The notes beneath the pieces are model-generated. The model did not search any database and was not told the DNA's origin. It worked only from the letters and a program-made list of their open reading frames with translations. Below are positions 8,245 to 18,650 of a stretch of 64,000 nt of DNA, piece by piece; position 1 is the stretch's first letter; each line of letters begins with the position of its first letter. Source of the stretch: Fidelibacterota bacterium UBA7301 (GTDB lineage Bacteria > Fidelibacterota > Marinisomatia > Marinisomatales > TCS55); assembly GCA_002471845.1 (NCBI GenBank), contig DKQT01000032.1:1-64000 (forward strand), in the 5' to 3' direction. Both the position numbers and the translations under genes were made by a program.

Positions 8245-9513
8245 TTAAAATAAAAAACCAAATTTATCGAAAACTTCCTTAGCGATGTAATGACTGCCAA
8301 AAATCAGTGTCGGCCGACCTGTTTTTTTGGCTAATCCAGAAATTTGATCCAGGGCTTCCCGCAACGAATCAATGACGATAAAATGCTTTAATCCGTGGTT
8401 CGATAACTGCTGCGCAAGATCGGCCCCTGATAATAGACCCAATTCTTTTGAGCCAGTTAAAATTAATTTGTGGAATTGGTTTTCCAAAGTTTGAACCACT
8501 AAATCTATTTCCTTATCCCCTTTCATAACAAATAAACCAACAGGTTTTTGATGAAACACGTTGTCAATTGTTTCCAAGATTGATTTCAATCCATGGGCAT
8601 TGTGGGCAACATCATAATAGAGGGGATACTCCTGACTCATTCGTTGAAGCCGGCCGGGCCATTTAACTTTCTGCAAACCAGAATTAATCACAGACTTTTT
8701 TAAGCCGGGGGCGAAAGATTTAGCCACTTCAATTCCCACCACTGTGTTGAGCGCCTGGTGTTCTCCAAGCAAGGGTGTTTTATAGGATTTGTTTTTATAA
8801 TCAAATTCAGTCCCGTGTTCTAACAATCGAATATTCTGCGGTGAATTCACACTATGCACAGGTACACTGTTTTCCCCGGTAATCTGCAAGATGTATTCTC
8901 TCACTACAGTTTCTTGAGGTGCTAAAATCAGAGGTATATTTTCTTTCAGAATTCCGCCTTTTTCACCTGCAATAGTTAAAATATCCTGCCCTAAAATTTC
9001 ACGATGATCCAGCGCAATTGGTGTAATTACCGTAATATCCGGCTTTAAAACATTGGTAGAGTCCAGACGACCGCCCAAGCCGGTTTCAATAACCGCCACA
9101 TCTACGTTTTGACTCGCAAAATGATGAAAAGCCATAACGGTTGTTGTTTCGAAAAATGTAGATTCAATTCTATCAATATCATTTTTATGTTTTTTAACAA
9201 ACTGAACAATCTCATCATCAGATATATGTTGATCATTCACGCGGATGCGCTCATTAAAATGAATCAAATGGGGCGATGTATAAAGGCCAACCTTTAATCC
9301 TGATTCCCAAAGAATGGAAGCAATAAGTGCACATGTTGATCCCTTCCCATTCGTACCGGCAATATGAATGGATTGAAATCTTTTCTGGGGATTATCGCAC
9401 CGATCTAATAATGCATGGGTGTGCTGCAATCCAACTTTGATGCCCAGGCGCTGAAGGTTGTATAAATAATTTAAAAGTGATTTAAAATCAGCTGAGGTGG
9501 ACAGTGGAGACAT
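8245..9513 (-). CDS. folC: Bifunctional folylpolyglutamate synthase / dihydrofolate synthase
   Basis: Adds glutamate to dihydropteroate or folates in folate synthesis; cytosolic ATP-dependent ligase of the Mur ligase superfamily. The 422-aa protein has the P-loop IHIAGTNGKGSTCALIASIL near residue 50, the SPHLIHFNERI motif, and VAVIETGLGGRLDSTNV, all FolC signatures. The ATG at 9513 follows GGGGAGGG by 9 nt and overlaps the end of murI by 26 nt; a TTG at 9519 is a less likely start. Co-transcribed after murI. Whether both activities are present cannot be read from the sequence. Confidence 0.95.
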   Translation of the reverse strand: MSPLSTSADFKSLLNYLYNLQRLGIKVGLQHTHALLDRCDNPQKRFQSIHIAGTNGKGSTCALIASILWESGLKVGLYTSPHLIHFNERIRVNDQHISDDEIVQFVKKHKNDIDRIESTFFETTTVMAFHHFASQNVDVAVIETGLGGRLDSTNVLKPDITVITPIALDHREILGQDILTIAGEKGGILKENIPLILAPQETVVREYILQITGENSVPVHSVNSPQNIRLLEHGTEFDYKNKSYKTPLLGEHQALNTVVGIEVAKSFAPGLKKSVINSGLQKVKWPGRLQRMSQEYPLYYDVAHNAHGLKSILETIDNVFHQKPVGLFVMKGDKEIDLVVQTLENQFHKLILTGSKELGLLSGADLAQQLSNHGLKHFIVIDSLREALDQISGLAKKTGRPTLIFGSHYIAKEVFDKFGFLF

Positions 9514-10288
9514 GATCAATTTCCCTCCCCAAAAAGCGACGGGCTACGCGCCTAAAGCGTACCGGCAGATCGGTCACATAATTTTCCAGCGATCCATGGG
9601 ATGAATCTTTGGTCAGAAGGTCCAATTCCTGGAGCCATTTAGCTGCATATTTTGCTGTGGTTTCCGCCGAATCCACAATCCGGATTTTTTCACCTACAAC
9701 TTTTTCCAAAACAGGGATCAACAATGGATAATGAGTACATCCTAAAATGAGTGTATCAATGTTGTCGGAAATCATTTCAGCCAAGTATGTTTCAGCGATT
9801 TGAATGGTCACTTCGCCTTCCAGCCAGCCTTCCTCTACCAACGGTACGAACAAAGGGCATGCTCTTACCGTTGTTAAAATAGTATTATCTAAATTTAGCA
9901 GCGCTCTTTCATATGCTTCAGAACGGATCGTGGCCAGAGTTCCAATAATGCCTATATGCTTTGACTGGGTAACAGATCGGGCGGCTTCAGCCCCAGGTTC
10001 AATCACTCCAATCAAGGGAATTTCAAACCTTTGTTTCAGATGATTTAAGGCCAATGCAGATGCCGTATTACAGGCAACAATGACCATTTTGGCTTGCTTA
10101 TCAATCAGGAATTCAGTGATTTCTTCACTGTATTCCTGGATGAGGGCCTGACTTTTATTCCCGTAGGGCACCCGGGCAGTATCCCCAAAATAAATGATGG
10201 ATTCGTTAGAAAGATTTTTTTGCAACGCTTTCACTACCGTAAGGCCGCCTAAACCGGAGTCAAAGACGGCAATAGGCCGACGGGACAT
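9488..10288 (-). CDS. murI: Glutamate racemase
   Basis: Makes D-glutamate for peptidoglycan. The 266-aa protein begins with IAVFDSGLGGLTVVKAL and keeps both catalytic cysteines: C73 in VACNTASALAL and C184 in LGCTHYPLL. It also has the FGDTARVPYG motif at 34-43. It starts 3 nt after the stop of the amidase gene and overlaps folC at its end, so amidase-murI-folC behave as one transcription unit with a cell-wall theme. Confidence 0.97.
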   Translation of the reverse strand: MSRRPIAVFDSGLGGLTVVKALQKNLSNESIIYFGDTARVPYGNKSQALIQEYSEEITEFLIDKQAKMVIVACNTASALALNHLKQRFEIPLIGVIEPGAEAARSVTQSKHIGIIGTLATIRSEAYERALLNLDNTILTTVRACPLFVPLVEEGWLEGEVTIQIAETYLAEMISDNIDTLILGCTHYPLLIPVLEKVVGEKIRIVDSAETTAKYAAKWLQELDLLTKDSSHGSLENYVTDLPVRFRRVARRFLGREIDHVSTVHLS

Positions 10289-10291
10289 TAT

Positions 10292-11785
10292 TTAGCTCTC
10301 TGAAAGGTATTGTTCGCGGGAGTAGCGGAATTTCACAATTGCCTTATAAATGGAGTTGGCAATATTCTGGCGATATTTGGCATTGCGCAAATTCTTTTCT
10401 TCATTGGCATTGGTTAAAAAACCGGCCTCAATCAATACATTGGGCATACTAGCCCCAATTAATACATGAAAACCAGCCTGTTTCACACCACGGTTTTTGG
10501 ACTTGATCTTTTTTCCAATTTCCTCCTGGATCATGGCTGCCAATTCTTCACTTTCTTTCATATACACACTCTGGGCCATGGTGGCTATAATTAAACTTTC
10601 GCCGGAAATATCCTGATATTTACCTTTGGAACGATCTTCCAATTTAATGGCCTCATTCTCCCGGGAGGCTACTTCAATGGCATCCTCAGTCTTTCCCGGC
10701 CGTAGTAAATAAGTTTCAAAGCCATAAGCTGTCTTATTAGGATTCGAATTCAAATGGACGCTGACAAATACCTTACCATTAGATTCGTTGGCCACTTTAG
10801 TGCGCTTCCAAAGCGGTATAAAGACATCTTCTTCACGGGTATAAATCACTTTCAATTTGGTATTCTTTTCAAGCAACAGACCTACACGTTTGACAATATC
10901 CAACGCGATATCTTTTTCTTTTGTTCCCTTTCTACCCATGGTTCCCGGATCTTTTCCACCGTGGCCTGCATCTAGAACAACAGTATCCAGTTTCCAGCGG
11001 TCCTTTACTTCTTTAATACGCGCCAAACTGTTATCCATAGCTGTACGCAAGCTGACCACTATTTCGCTGGGATCGCTGCTCTGATAAATTTCATAGTTCT
11101 CTACCTTTGTACGCATCTGAAATGCCAATTGGGCAGTCTGGCCTAATTGATCGGCGGCCACACTGCGGACAACGCCCCGGGTATCGCTACGGCGGATTTC
11201 GGTGGTATCAGCCAAGCCGCCTGCAATAGTTAAATAAAACCAACCATTTTCATGAAAAAATGAACTTATATTGCCCTCCGGGAATGAATTGCGTGTGAGA
11301 ATACGCAATATTGTTCCATTGGCTTTTTGAGTAATGTCTACCCTGGTGATCGTGAATTCCTTCATATCAATATCCAAAACCATCCGCCGCGGGTCATAAT
11401 TAATGCCAGGAAGGATAGTCCGTTTTACAATATCAAAAAAGGATTCGGCGGGCAGGAAAATATCGTTTTTTGTCCAGATGGCGTACATGGGCATTTGATA
11501 TACCTGTTCATCCACCAAGACATAACTGCTGTTTCCCGATATCTTGATACGATGATCGCCAAGGTATAGAACCATTTTCCCCCTTGCTTCATTCACAAAA
11601 GGATCCCGTTTTGCAAGAATACGAGACACATCCTTGGTAGAAACATATGTTCCCCTTAGACGATCGAGGGTAGCAATATCGTCCATAGAATTATCGGTAC
11701 GGTTCACTACGCGGACTGACCCTGAATAGCCAAATGTTATAAGGGCACTAATGGTGAACAGAATGTAAAATGTGCGGCGAAACAT
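10292..11785 (-). CDS. Exported N-acetylmuramoyl-L-alanine amidase (Amidase_3)
   Basis: Cleaves the amide bond between muramic acid and the stem peptide; periplasmic zinc enzyme. The 497-aa protein has an N-terminal signal or anchor (residues 5-20), an N-terminal region (about 40-140) like a copper-amine-oxidase-type or AMIN-like beta domain, and a C-terminal Amidase_3 domain (about 267-485). Zinc ligands fit H275 (LDAGHGGKDPG), E290 and H344 (VSVHLNSNP), with catalytic E453 in VLIEAGFLTN. The gap to murI is 3 nt. It is longer than minimal amidases because of the N-terminal module, as in AmiC-type enzymes of this group. Confidence 0.93.
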   Translation of the reverse strand: MFRRTFYILFTISALITFGYSGSVRVVNRTDNSMDDIATLDRLRGTYVSTKDVSRILAKRDPFVNEARGKMVLYLGDHRIKISGNSSYVLVDEQVYQMPMYAIWTKNDIFLPAESFFDIVKRTILPGINYDPRRMVLDIDMKEFTITRVDITQKANGTILRILTRNSFPEGNISSFFHENGWFYLTIAGGLADTTEIRRSDTRGVVRSVAADQLGQTAQLAFQMRTKVENYEIYQSSDPSEIVVSLRTAMDNSLARIKEVKDRWKLDTVVLDAGHGGKDPGTMGRKGTKEKDIALDIVKRVGLLLEKNTKLKVIYTREEDVFIPLWKRTKVANESNGKVFVSVHLNSNPNKTAYGFETYLLRPGKTEDAIEVASRENEAIKLEDRSKGKYQDISGESLIIATMAQSVYMKESEELAAMIQEEIGKKIKSKNRGVKQAGFHVLIGASMPNVLIEAGFLTNANEEKNLRNAKYRQNIANSIYKAIVKFRYSREQYLSES

Positions 11786-11828
11786 AGTTGGGAAATTATC
11801 CTAGCTTTGGTCCAGAATCAATAACCGG

Positions 11829-13517
11829 TCAGAGTGCCGTTTGAATAAAAATTCCACCCGAAATTTCAAAGTCCGTTCGAAATGATAGAGCGGTATGGTT
11901 CAACCGCAATTTGACCCCCAACCGGGACCTGTTTTTTAAGTTGAACAGTACTTTTATGCCCTGGCTGTGACTCGATTTAAATATCATACGGGTCATCATT
12001 TCACCGGGGAGGTTCACATCCCAGAAATATATCCTTGAATCAAATGAACCAACTTGGGCTGCCATCCAGTCTAACTCGATTCTATAATTATTCCTAAGGA
12101 AATGAAATCGCAGATCCAATCCATGACTGTCATTTGTTACTAAATCTCCGGCACGGATAAATTGATATTTCACATCCGTCCGCCAACGATCTGCGCCATA
12201 GCGATATTCCAATTTTACACCGTCCTTCTGCATAACAGAAGGAAAAATCAGGGGTGGATAAATGACATCCTTAAATTTGTCCTTTTTCTCCGTTTTAATC
12301 TGAAATACGACGCGGTGACGATTCAATTTTGTTTCACTTCGAATTCCAAACTCATAACCGTTTACCCGCCGGATATGATGATGAAATACATCCGCATAAA
12401 TCATCAGTCTTATATTCTCCAATCGAATAAAAGCCCCTTGAAACAATCCCCTTTCGGATATTTCCGATCCTTTCCATTCTACCATTGGATTTCCCATTTT
12501 TGCCAAGGAATTAGGATAAATATCTCTGTATTGAACTAAATATTTAAATGCGGGAATCCCATAATGAAATCCCACTATCAATGATGGTGACCCAGTGCCA
12601 AAAGATATTTCTCCCCCCGTACGGATTTGTTCCCGATTATAGGATGCAAAGACAGATTGAATATCAGAAGTTAGAACAGTTCCCACCGACATTAATTTAT
12701 TTCCATACTGCCATGCTCCCTTTGTGGTACCCTTATTCTGGGCAACATCCAGATTTGTTTGGCCATAAGATAATGAAATTGTACCTAGGGCAGTATTTTG
12801 CTCAATAGCAATTCCCCGTATCCGTTTTATTCCAGTTGAAGATTTATATCCACCTAATCCTGTGTATATAGAAGTACCGGTATTGACAGTATTCCATCCC
12901 TTTCTGCTGGGAAATGGCTTCCCTGAAACTAAACCAAACCCAAATGCCATCTGATGATCTCCGGCAATCCAGCGGCCCTTTTTTGAATGATGTACAATAT
13001 AAATACTATTTTGACCCAATATATCCACTACACCCCTATTGCGCACTGATATTGCACTGATTTCCTGAATAGGCGTATTTATTTTTCCCCTCCAGCGATA
13101 GCGGTTGCCACCTGTAATTGAAGTATGCTGCTGGATGAAAACTTTTTGGAGCGAACTTTTATTGTTTTGCACTACCTCAATAATTGTTTTCAAAATGGGG
13201 GAAATTTTATTTGATTTGGTCAACGACTTCATATCATTTTGATCCAAAGCTGTTTGAATGAGTATATAATCTTCATCTGCTAAAAAGGAAAGGCTTCTTA
13301 TTTCAAGTAATATATTTAATGATAATCCTGAAGAACGTAATAGTATGTCATCCAGGAGAATTATCTCATCTTCATGGATAGCATCATCCTCGTCCTGTTG
13401 AATTAACCCCAGGATATCTTCCGTCGTTTGGGCCGTTATAAATGTATTACTTACCCAGAGGAATATTAAACCCCATCCAATGGGACGGCCCAAGGTGTGG
13501 ATGGTTCGCCATAGCAT
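11829..13517 (-). CDS. Predicted outer-membrane beta-barrel protein with helical N-terminal domain
   Basis: Function unknown. The 562-aa product has an N-terminal hydrophobic signal (about 12-30, WGLIFLWVSNTFITAQ), an acidic helical stretch at 33-125 that weakly resembles the helix-hairpin-helix N-terminal domains of some FCB outer-membrane proteins, and then about 430 residues of alternating hydrophobic and polar beta strands ending in an aromatic-poor FIQTAL. The ATG lies inside the 3' end of the preceding barrel gene, giving a 71-nt overlap. A TTG about 24 nt further in would keep part of the signal. The coupling suggests the two proteins are made together. Confidence is high for the gene, low for its role. 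Confidence 0.75.
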   Translation of the reverse strand: MLWRTIHTLGRPIGWGLIFLWVSNTFITAQTTEDILGLIQQDEDDAIHEDEIILLDDILLRSSGLSLNILLEIRSLSFLADEDYILIQTALDQNDMKSLTKSNKISPILKTIIEVVQNNKSSLQKVFIQQHTSITGGNRYRWRGKINTPIQEISAISVRNRGVVDILGQNSIYIVHHSKKGRWIAGDHQMAFGFGLVSGKPFPSRKGWNTVNTGTSIYTGLGGYKSSTGIKRIRGIAIEQNTALGTISLSYGQTNLDVAQNKGTTKGAWQYGNKLMSVGTVLTSDIQSVFASYNREQIRTGGEISFGTGSPSLIVGFHYGIPAFKYLVQYRDIYPNSLAKMGNPMVEWKGSEISERGLFQGAFIRLENIRLMIYADVFHHHIRRVNGYEFGIRSETKLNRHRVVFQIKTEKKDKFKDVIYPPLIFPSVMQKDGVKLEYRYGADRWRTDVKYQFIRAGDLVTNDSHGLDLRFHFLRNNYRIELDWMAAQVGSFDSRIYFWDVNLPGEMMTRMIFKSSHSQGIKVLFNLKNRSRLGVKLRLNHTALSFRTDFEISGGIFIQTAL

Positions 13518-14265
13518 AATTCAATTTGAACTGATACAAATTGAGACCAATTGCACCCGTCGCCTGACCAGTGCCTGAAACAAATCCGGTATGGATTGTT
13601 ACCCATTTTCCCGGTGTAAAACTGAAGCCCGCTTTTAATTGGCCTTTATAAATTGTATCTTGTTCCCACTCAAGTTGAGCAGATATGTTTTTGGTTGGAT
13701 TAAATGACAGTGCAGTGACAATAAGTTGCGGTAAAGCATCCTTTGCAGCACCGACTGTCGGTTTATTAATATTGTGTAAAATTGTTCCCCATTGAATACG
13801 GTCATTTAAATCCACATGCCACGCCAATGAAATCCCAACAGAGGCCGCCGATCCATAATCAGATACCGAAAGAGAATATATATTAACTGCCAGACCGCCG
13901 CTTAAATACTGTTTTAGCTGTTTACCTAACATAATTGATATAGTGGATTCAGCATATTGTTTCATCCCAAAGGATTGGATTCCCATTCCTAAATGCCCCC
14001 AGCGGGTAGCCAGACCGCCTGCAAAACTGTGATGGGAAAGGGGTTTTAAGTTAAACTTCCGGCCGATTTGCCCGGCGAATTTTAATTTATTCCCCCGCGG
14101 CAGAGACGCCGGATCCATGATCATTCCTAAAATACTTCGATTGAAATTAACATAACTCAAGCCCAAGCCAGCATTCATGGGAGAAAAAAGGGTATGTTCA
14201 AATGCGGCCGGCAGAACACCTGTCGCACATAAAAAGAATGCTAAATATTTTTTTCTATACATCAA
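13447..14265 (-). CDS. Predicted PorV/PorQ-like outer-membrane beta-barrel protein
   Basis: Function unknown. The 272-aa product begins with a signal peptide (MMYRKKYLAFFLCATGVLPA, to about residue 21). It continues with the pattern AGLGLSYVN...GMIMDPASL typical of FadL/PorV-like barrels in the FCB group, where 'NPA' or 'DPASL' follows the first strand, and then repeated amphipathic strands with glycine- and aromatic-rich turns. Its 3' end overlaps the next barrel gene by 71 nt. A strong terminator separates it from the upstream small membrane protein genes, so a promoter should lie close to 14266-14278 or readthrough must occur. Confidence 0.75.
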   Translation of the reverse strand: MMYRKKYLAFFLCATGVLPAAFEHTLFSPMNAGLGLSYVNFNRSILGMIMDPASLPRGNKLKFAGQIGRKFNLKPLSHHSFAGGLATRWGHLGMGIQSFGMKQYAESTISIMLGKQLKQYLSGGLAVNIYSLSVSDYGSAASVGISLAWHVDLNDRIQWGTILHNINKPTVGAAKDALPQLIVTALSFNPTKNISAQLEWEQDTIYKGQLKAGFSFTPGKWVTIHTGFVSGTGQATGAIGLNLYQFKLNYAMANHPHLGPSHWMGFNIPLGK

Positions 14266-14277
14266 AACACGCTAAAA

Positions 14278-14310
14278 CAAAAGCGTCCCGCAATTTGCGG
14301 GACGCTTTTT
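14278..14310 (-). terminator. Strong bidirectional intrinsic terminator
   Basis: Stem GCGTCCCGCAA pairs with TTGCGGGACGC around a one-base centre (14283-14305), flanked by A-runs and U-runs on both sides. On the minus strand it ends the 70-aa membrane protein gene (stop at 14328) and lies just before the barrel gene at 14265. Confidence 0.88.
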
Positions 14311-14327
14311 CACTTACTTTTTGGCGC

Positions 14328-14540
14328 TTACTTCTTGTACCAAAATACGATGAGCATCAAAGCAAGCAGACCTGCAAATCCGGCATCGCCGAATTTGCTC
14401 ATTAAATCGCCTATACCTGCAATGACGCCAAAGTAGTCGTCAAAGAGAATGCCGACCACGATACCGAGGACCACCAATCCTTTTAACAGGCTGGTGACAT
14501 CGCCAATAAACGAGGTTACGGCTTCAAAGGCCTTATTCAT
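14328..14540 (-). CDS. Small paralogous membrane protein A (70 aa)
   Basis: Unknown function. The 70-aa protein has two predicted membrane segments (about 19-34 and 52-67) and ends in a WYKK tail. It shares the overall plan and the stretch GFAGLLAL with the 69-aa protein encoded just upstream, so the two are paralogues. AGGAG lies 7 nt before the ATG. It is followed by a strong terminator and preceded by a 9-bp hairpin. The size and two-helix plan would fit a holin-like or a regulatory membrane peptide, but no family was recognised. Confidence 0.8.
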   Translation of the reverse strand: MNKAFEAVTSFIGDVTSLLKGLVVLGIVVGILFDDYFGVIAGIGDLMSKFGDAGFAGLLALMLIVFWYKK

Positions 14541-14568
14541 TTGTTATCTCCTAGGATTATTATAGCAG

Positions 14569-14592
14569 ATCGGGGTCCAAAAAGACCCCGAT
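14569..14592 (-). terminator. Hairpin between the two small membrane protein genes
   Basis: Perfect 9-bp stem ATCGGGGTC / GACCCCGAT with loop CAAAAA. It follows the 69-aa gene stop closely and precedes the SD of the 70-aa gene. There is no U-tract on the minus strand, so it may be an mRNA-stabilising or processing hairpin rather than a full terminator. Confidence 0.6.
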
Positions 14593-14602
14593 ATTCTACT
14601 GG

Positions 14603-14812
14603 TTAACCTGCGAAAGAAACAAAGATTAACAAGGCCAACAGACCAGCAAATCCTCCGTCTAGGAATGATTCGACTAAGTCTACAATGCCTCCGATGGGAT
14701 CAAACCCTGTTGAGTATAGGATGTTTACAAATACAAACATCACGATGAGAGCTTTGATCAAGCCAACTACGGAATTGGCAATACCTTGTACGGTTGAAGT
14801 GAAATCAGCCAT
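14603..14812 (-). CDS. Small paralogous membrane protein B (69 aa)
   Basis: Unknown function. The 69-aa protein has two predicted membrane segments (about 17-33 and 52-67) and shares GFAGLLAL and the hydrophobic spacing with protein A downstream. AAGGAGG lies 6 nt before the ATG, one of the best ribosome sites in the window, suggesting high expression. Its 5' leader contains a terminator-like hairpin (14850-14872) followed by six U residues, so expression may be attenuated. Confidence 0.82.
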   Translation of the reverse strand: MADFTSTVQGIANSVVGLIKALIVMFVFVNILYSTGFDPIGGIVDLVESFLDGGFAGLLALLIFVSFAG

Positions 14813-14843
14813 TAGGTTCCTCCTTGGTTAGGATTAATTGAAC

Positions 14844-14872
14844 AAAAAAGGGGGCAGGTATCCCCTGTCCCC
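14844..14872 (-). terminator. Terminator-like hairpin in the leader of small membrane protein B
   Basis: GGGGGCAGG (14850-14858) pairs with CCTGTCCCC (14864-14872; one G-U pair) around a 5-nt loop. On the minus strand a run of six U residues follows directly (A-run at 14844-14849 on the plus strand). It lies 37 nt upstream of the ATG at 14812, in what must be the 5' leader, so it could act as an attenuator or as the end of a short leader RNA. Confidence 0.65.
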
Positions 14873-14984
14873 TATTTGATCAATTCTTTCGCGTTTTAAG
14901 TATGTGGTTTTGTGTTCCACAGTCATTTCTATCGGCGGGAATTTAAAAACAAATTAGAACATTTCAACATTTTTTGAATAAAAC

Positions 14985-15013
14985 ATTATAATTAAACCTT
15001 TTCTCTTCGTGAA
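14985..15013 (-). promoter_or_regulatory. Candidate promoter for the small membrane protein genes, in the eno divergent region
   Basis: On the minus strand TTCACG (15008-15013) and TATAAT (14985-14990) are separated by 17 nt. A second TATAAT on the plus strand (14987-14992) overlaps it and could serve eno, though its -35 is weak. Based only on similarity to the sigma-70 consensus. Confidence 0.4.
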
Positions 15014-15057
15014 TCCACCTAAAAGTGACTAAAATCCAACTTTACATTCTTAATTAA

Positions 15058-16708
<1,651 letters not shown>

Positions 16709-16712
<4 letters not shown>

Positions 16713-17536
16713 TCTTTTTCCTTATCCTTTCCTAAATGGCGGCTGTGGATATATAATTTATCTTTTTCATCTTCAGTCAGACCATCATATCCCACCTTAT
16801 TGATTTTATCCAACAGGTGGTCAACTGTTTTCTGCATATTCATTTTACGCGTCTCTTTCCGTTCCACCTTTTTATGTCTCATTTCCACAAATTTTGAATT
16901 GATCAGCAATTGTAGTTTAGGCCAGTTGCTGGGCAACTTTAGATATATATAACCGATTATCATCCCTGATAAATGGGTTAAATGACTAATGTTTGATCCT
17001 GATGCTCCCATGGATGACATAAACGCAATGGCACCCAAAAATATCACGAAATATTTTACTTTTACAGGGAACAAAAAATAGATCAGAATCTTTCGGTTGG
17101 GAAACATCAGGCCATACGCCAGCAATATTCCGTAAATGGCCCCACTGGCACCGATTAACACCGTATATGGATTTCCTATATTAAACATGAGCCAAACCAA
17201 TCCCGATCCTACACCGGTGACAAAATAAAATTTTAAAAATCCTTGGCGGCCCCAGATAGATTCCAGTTCAGATCCAAACATCCACAAGACAAACATATTC
17301 ATGAAAACATGAAAGAAATCTCCGTGGATAAACATGTATGTAACGGGCTGCCAAATCATTGGCCATACTGATCCGGAAGAAAGGCCGAATACCTGGGCCA
17401 AGTCCAATTGGTTTTGAGCAATATAACGGAAAAAGAATACAACAATGTTCACGGCAATCAATACTTTGATTACTTCCGTAAAATACTGGGGGCGAAAGGC
17501 TATACTCCCTGATTCAGACTGAATCTGATATTTCAT
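16709..17536 (-). CDS. Rhomboid-family intramembrane serine protease
   Basis: Cleaves membrane proteins within the bilayer. The 275-aa protein has about six membrane helices; the conserved MFIHGDFFHVFMNMFVLWMFG lies in helix 2. The catalytic serine is S131 in LIGASGAIYG and the histidine is H188 in ISHLTHLSGMIIGY. A 65-residue charged C-terminal tail follows the last helix and ends in DGLTEDEKDKLYIHSRHL, a tail seen in rhomboids of the FCB group. The gene converges on ftsB, with their stop codons overlapping. Confidence 0.92.
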
Positions 17537-17594
17537 GATGAAGGCATTATTTGCTGCAATTTATACATTTCCCAGGATAATTCCGTTCCCAAAT

Positions 17595-17795
17595 TTATTG
17601 ACTCAATATCTCCGCTGCACGGAATAAACCATCAGCAGCCTGAAGTGTTTTCAGTCTCAGTCTGGGTGAATAACTTGGATGATCCTCTAAAAATTGGTTA
17701 ACGATATCTGCTGCCAATACCGATTGGTGCTCAGATAGGGTTACGCTGACCCAGCGCACAGGGAAGAAAATGACAATTATACCAGTTCGCTTCAT
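17595..17795 (-). CDS. Hypothetical 66-aa protein
   Basis: Not recognised. It starts 3 nt after the stop of the preceding permuted-papain-like gene (ATGAATTAAATAATGAAG context), which suggests translational coupling. The product has a short hydrophobic N-terminus (MKRTGIIVIFFPV) and a helical, arginine- and leucine-containing C-terminal half. It could be a real small gene or a chance ORF in a 260-nt gap. Confidence 0.45.
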   Translation of the reverse strand: MKRTGIIVIFFPVRWVSVTLSEHQSVLAADIVNQFLEDHPSYSPRLRLKTLQAADGLFRAAEILSQ

Positions 17796-17798
17796 TAT

Positions 17799-18650
17799 TT
17801 AATTCATCTTTGGCAGGTTCTTCAAACGAATCCAATTCATTGGATTCAAAGGAATTGTTGTTTGGCTGTAAGGCGCTTCCGGTACTTTTAGCTGGGGACG
17901 TTCGTAAAGTTGAGTAATTAATTCGTTAGCCTGATTCAATACAGTTGCCGCACTAATAAAAAAATCCCGCGGCAAAACACCCCTGATTCTTTTATGTCCA
18001 TATTTTCTAAGACCATCTCTTATTAGGGTGGTACAACTACGGTTAAAAAAATTAAAATCTTGGTATTTCTCCGGATTTTTTGGATGAGGCGGCGTTGCAT
18101 GAATCATTTTTAATATATCATGATATATATTTGATAAATGATCTGTATCAATTCCCACAACACGTAAAACATGAATTGAACGCATAAAATTCCGTCCGAA
18201 TTTGTCATAATATGCAGTACCGTCTTCCAATACCTCAAATTTCCCGTTGTGGGGAGAAGGGGCAAATTCCCCTAGGGCAGGACGGTACATATATTCCGCC
18301 TCATCCATGGCTTCGTTCTCATTAATAAGATGGGAAAAATTAAAAAATTCCCCATTTACATTTATGGCATTATGTCCAAAAGTGGAAGCTGGATATTTCA
18401 CCAACCGTTCATTATAATAAATTTCCACAAATGGTTTTTCAGGCAGCGGTTGATCCGGCCACATGATAATAATAGGTTCATTGTATTCATAATCCTTTTG
18501 GGATAACTCCCGGGCACAAACGGGTTTATTTTGCCAATGGTGGATATATCCATCCCAGATTTGCTTACCTTCAAAGAATCGTTTACCATCTTCATTTTCT
18601 ATAAATGATTTTCCCCCTTCCCACCTCAATGTACCTCGAAAAACCATCAA
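17799..18650 (-). CDS. Permuted-papain-like protein (DUF4105/Lnb N-terminal-like)
   Basis: Probable cysteine hydrolase of unknown substrate. The 283-aa protein has STFGHNAINVNGEFFNFSH (H93) and, much later, FFNRSCTTLIRDGL (C206). The histidine-before-cysteine order and the 'NxCTTxxR' motif are those of the circularly permuted papain fold found in DUF4105/Lnb-type proteins. No clear signal peptide is seen with this start (MMVFRGTLRWEGG), which is odd for a family that is usually exported. The start overlaps the recO stop by 4 nt. Assignment rests on motifs only. Confidence 0.65.
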   Translation of the reverse strand: MMVFRGTLRWEGGKSFIENEDGKRFFEGKQIWDGYIHHWQNKPVCARELSQKDYEYNEPIIIMWPDQPLPEKPFVEIYYNERLVKYPASTFGHNAINVNGEFFNFSHLINENEAMDEAEYMYRPALGEFAPSPHNGKFEVLEDGTAYYDKFGRNFMRSIHVLRVVGIDTDHLSNIYHDILKMIHATPPHPKNPEKYQDFNFFNRSCTTLIRDGLRKYGHKRIRGVLPRDFFISAATVLNQANELITQLYERPQLKVPEAPYSQTTIPLNPMNWIRLKNLPKMN

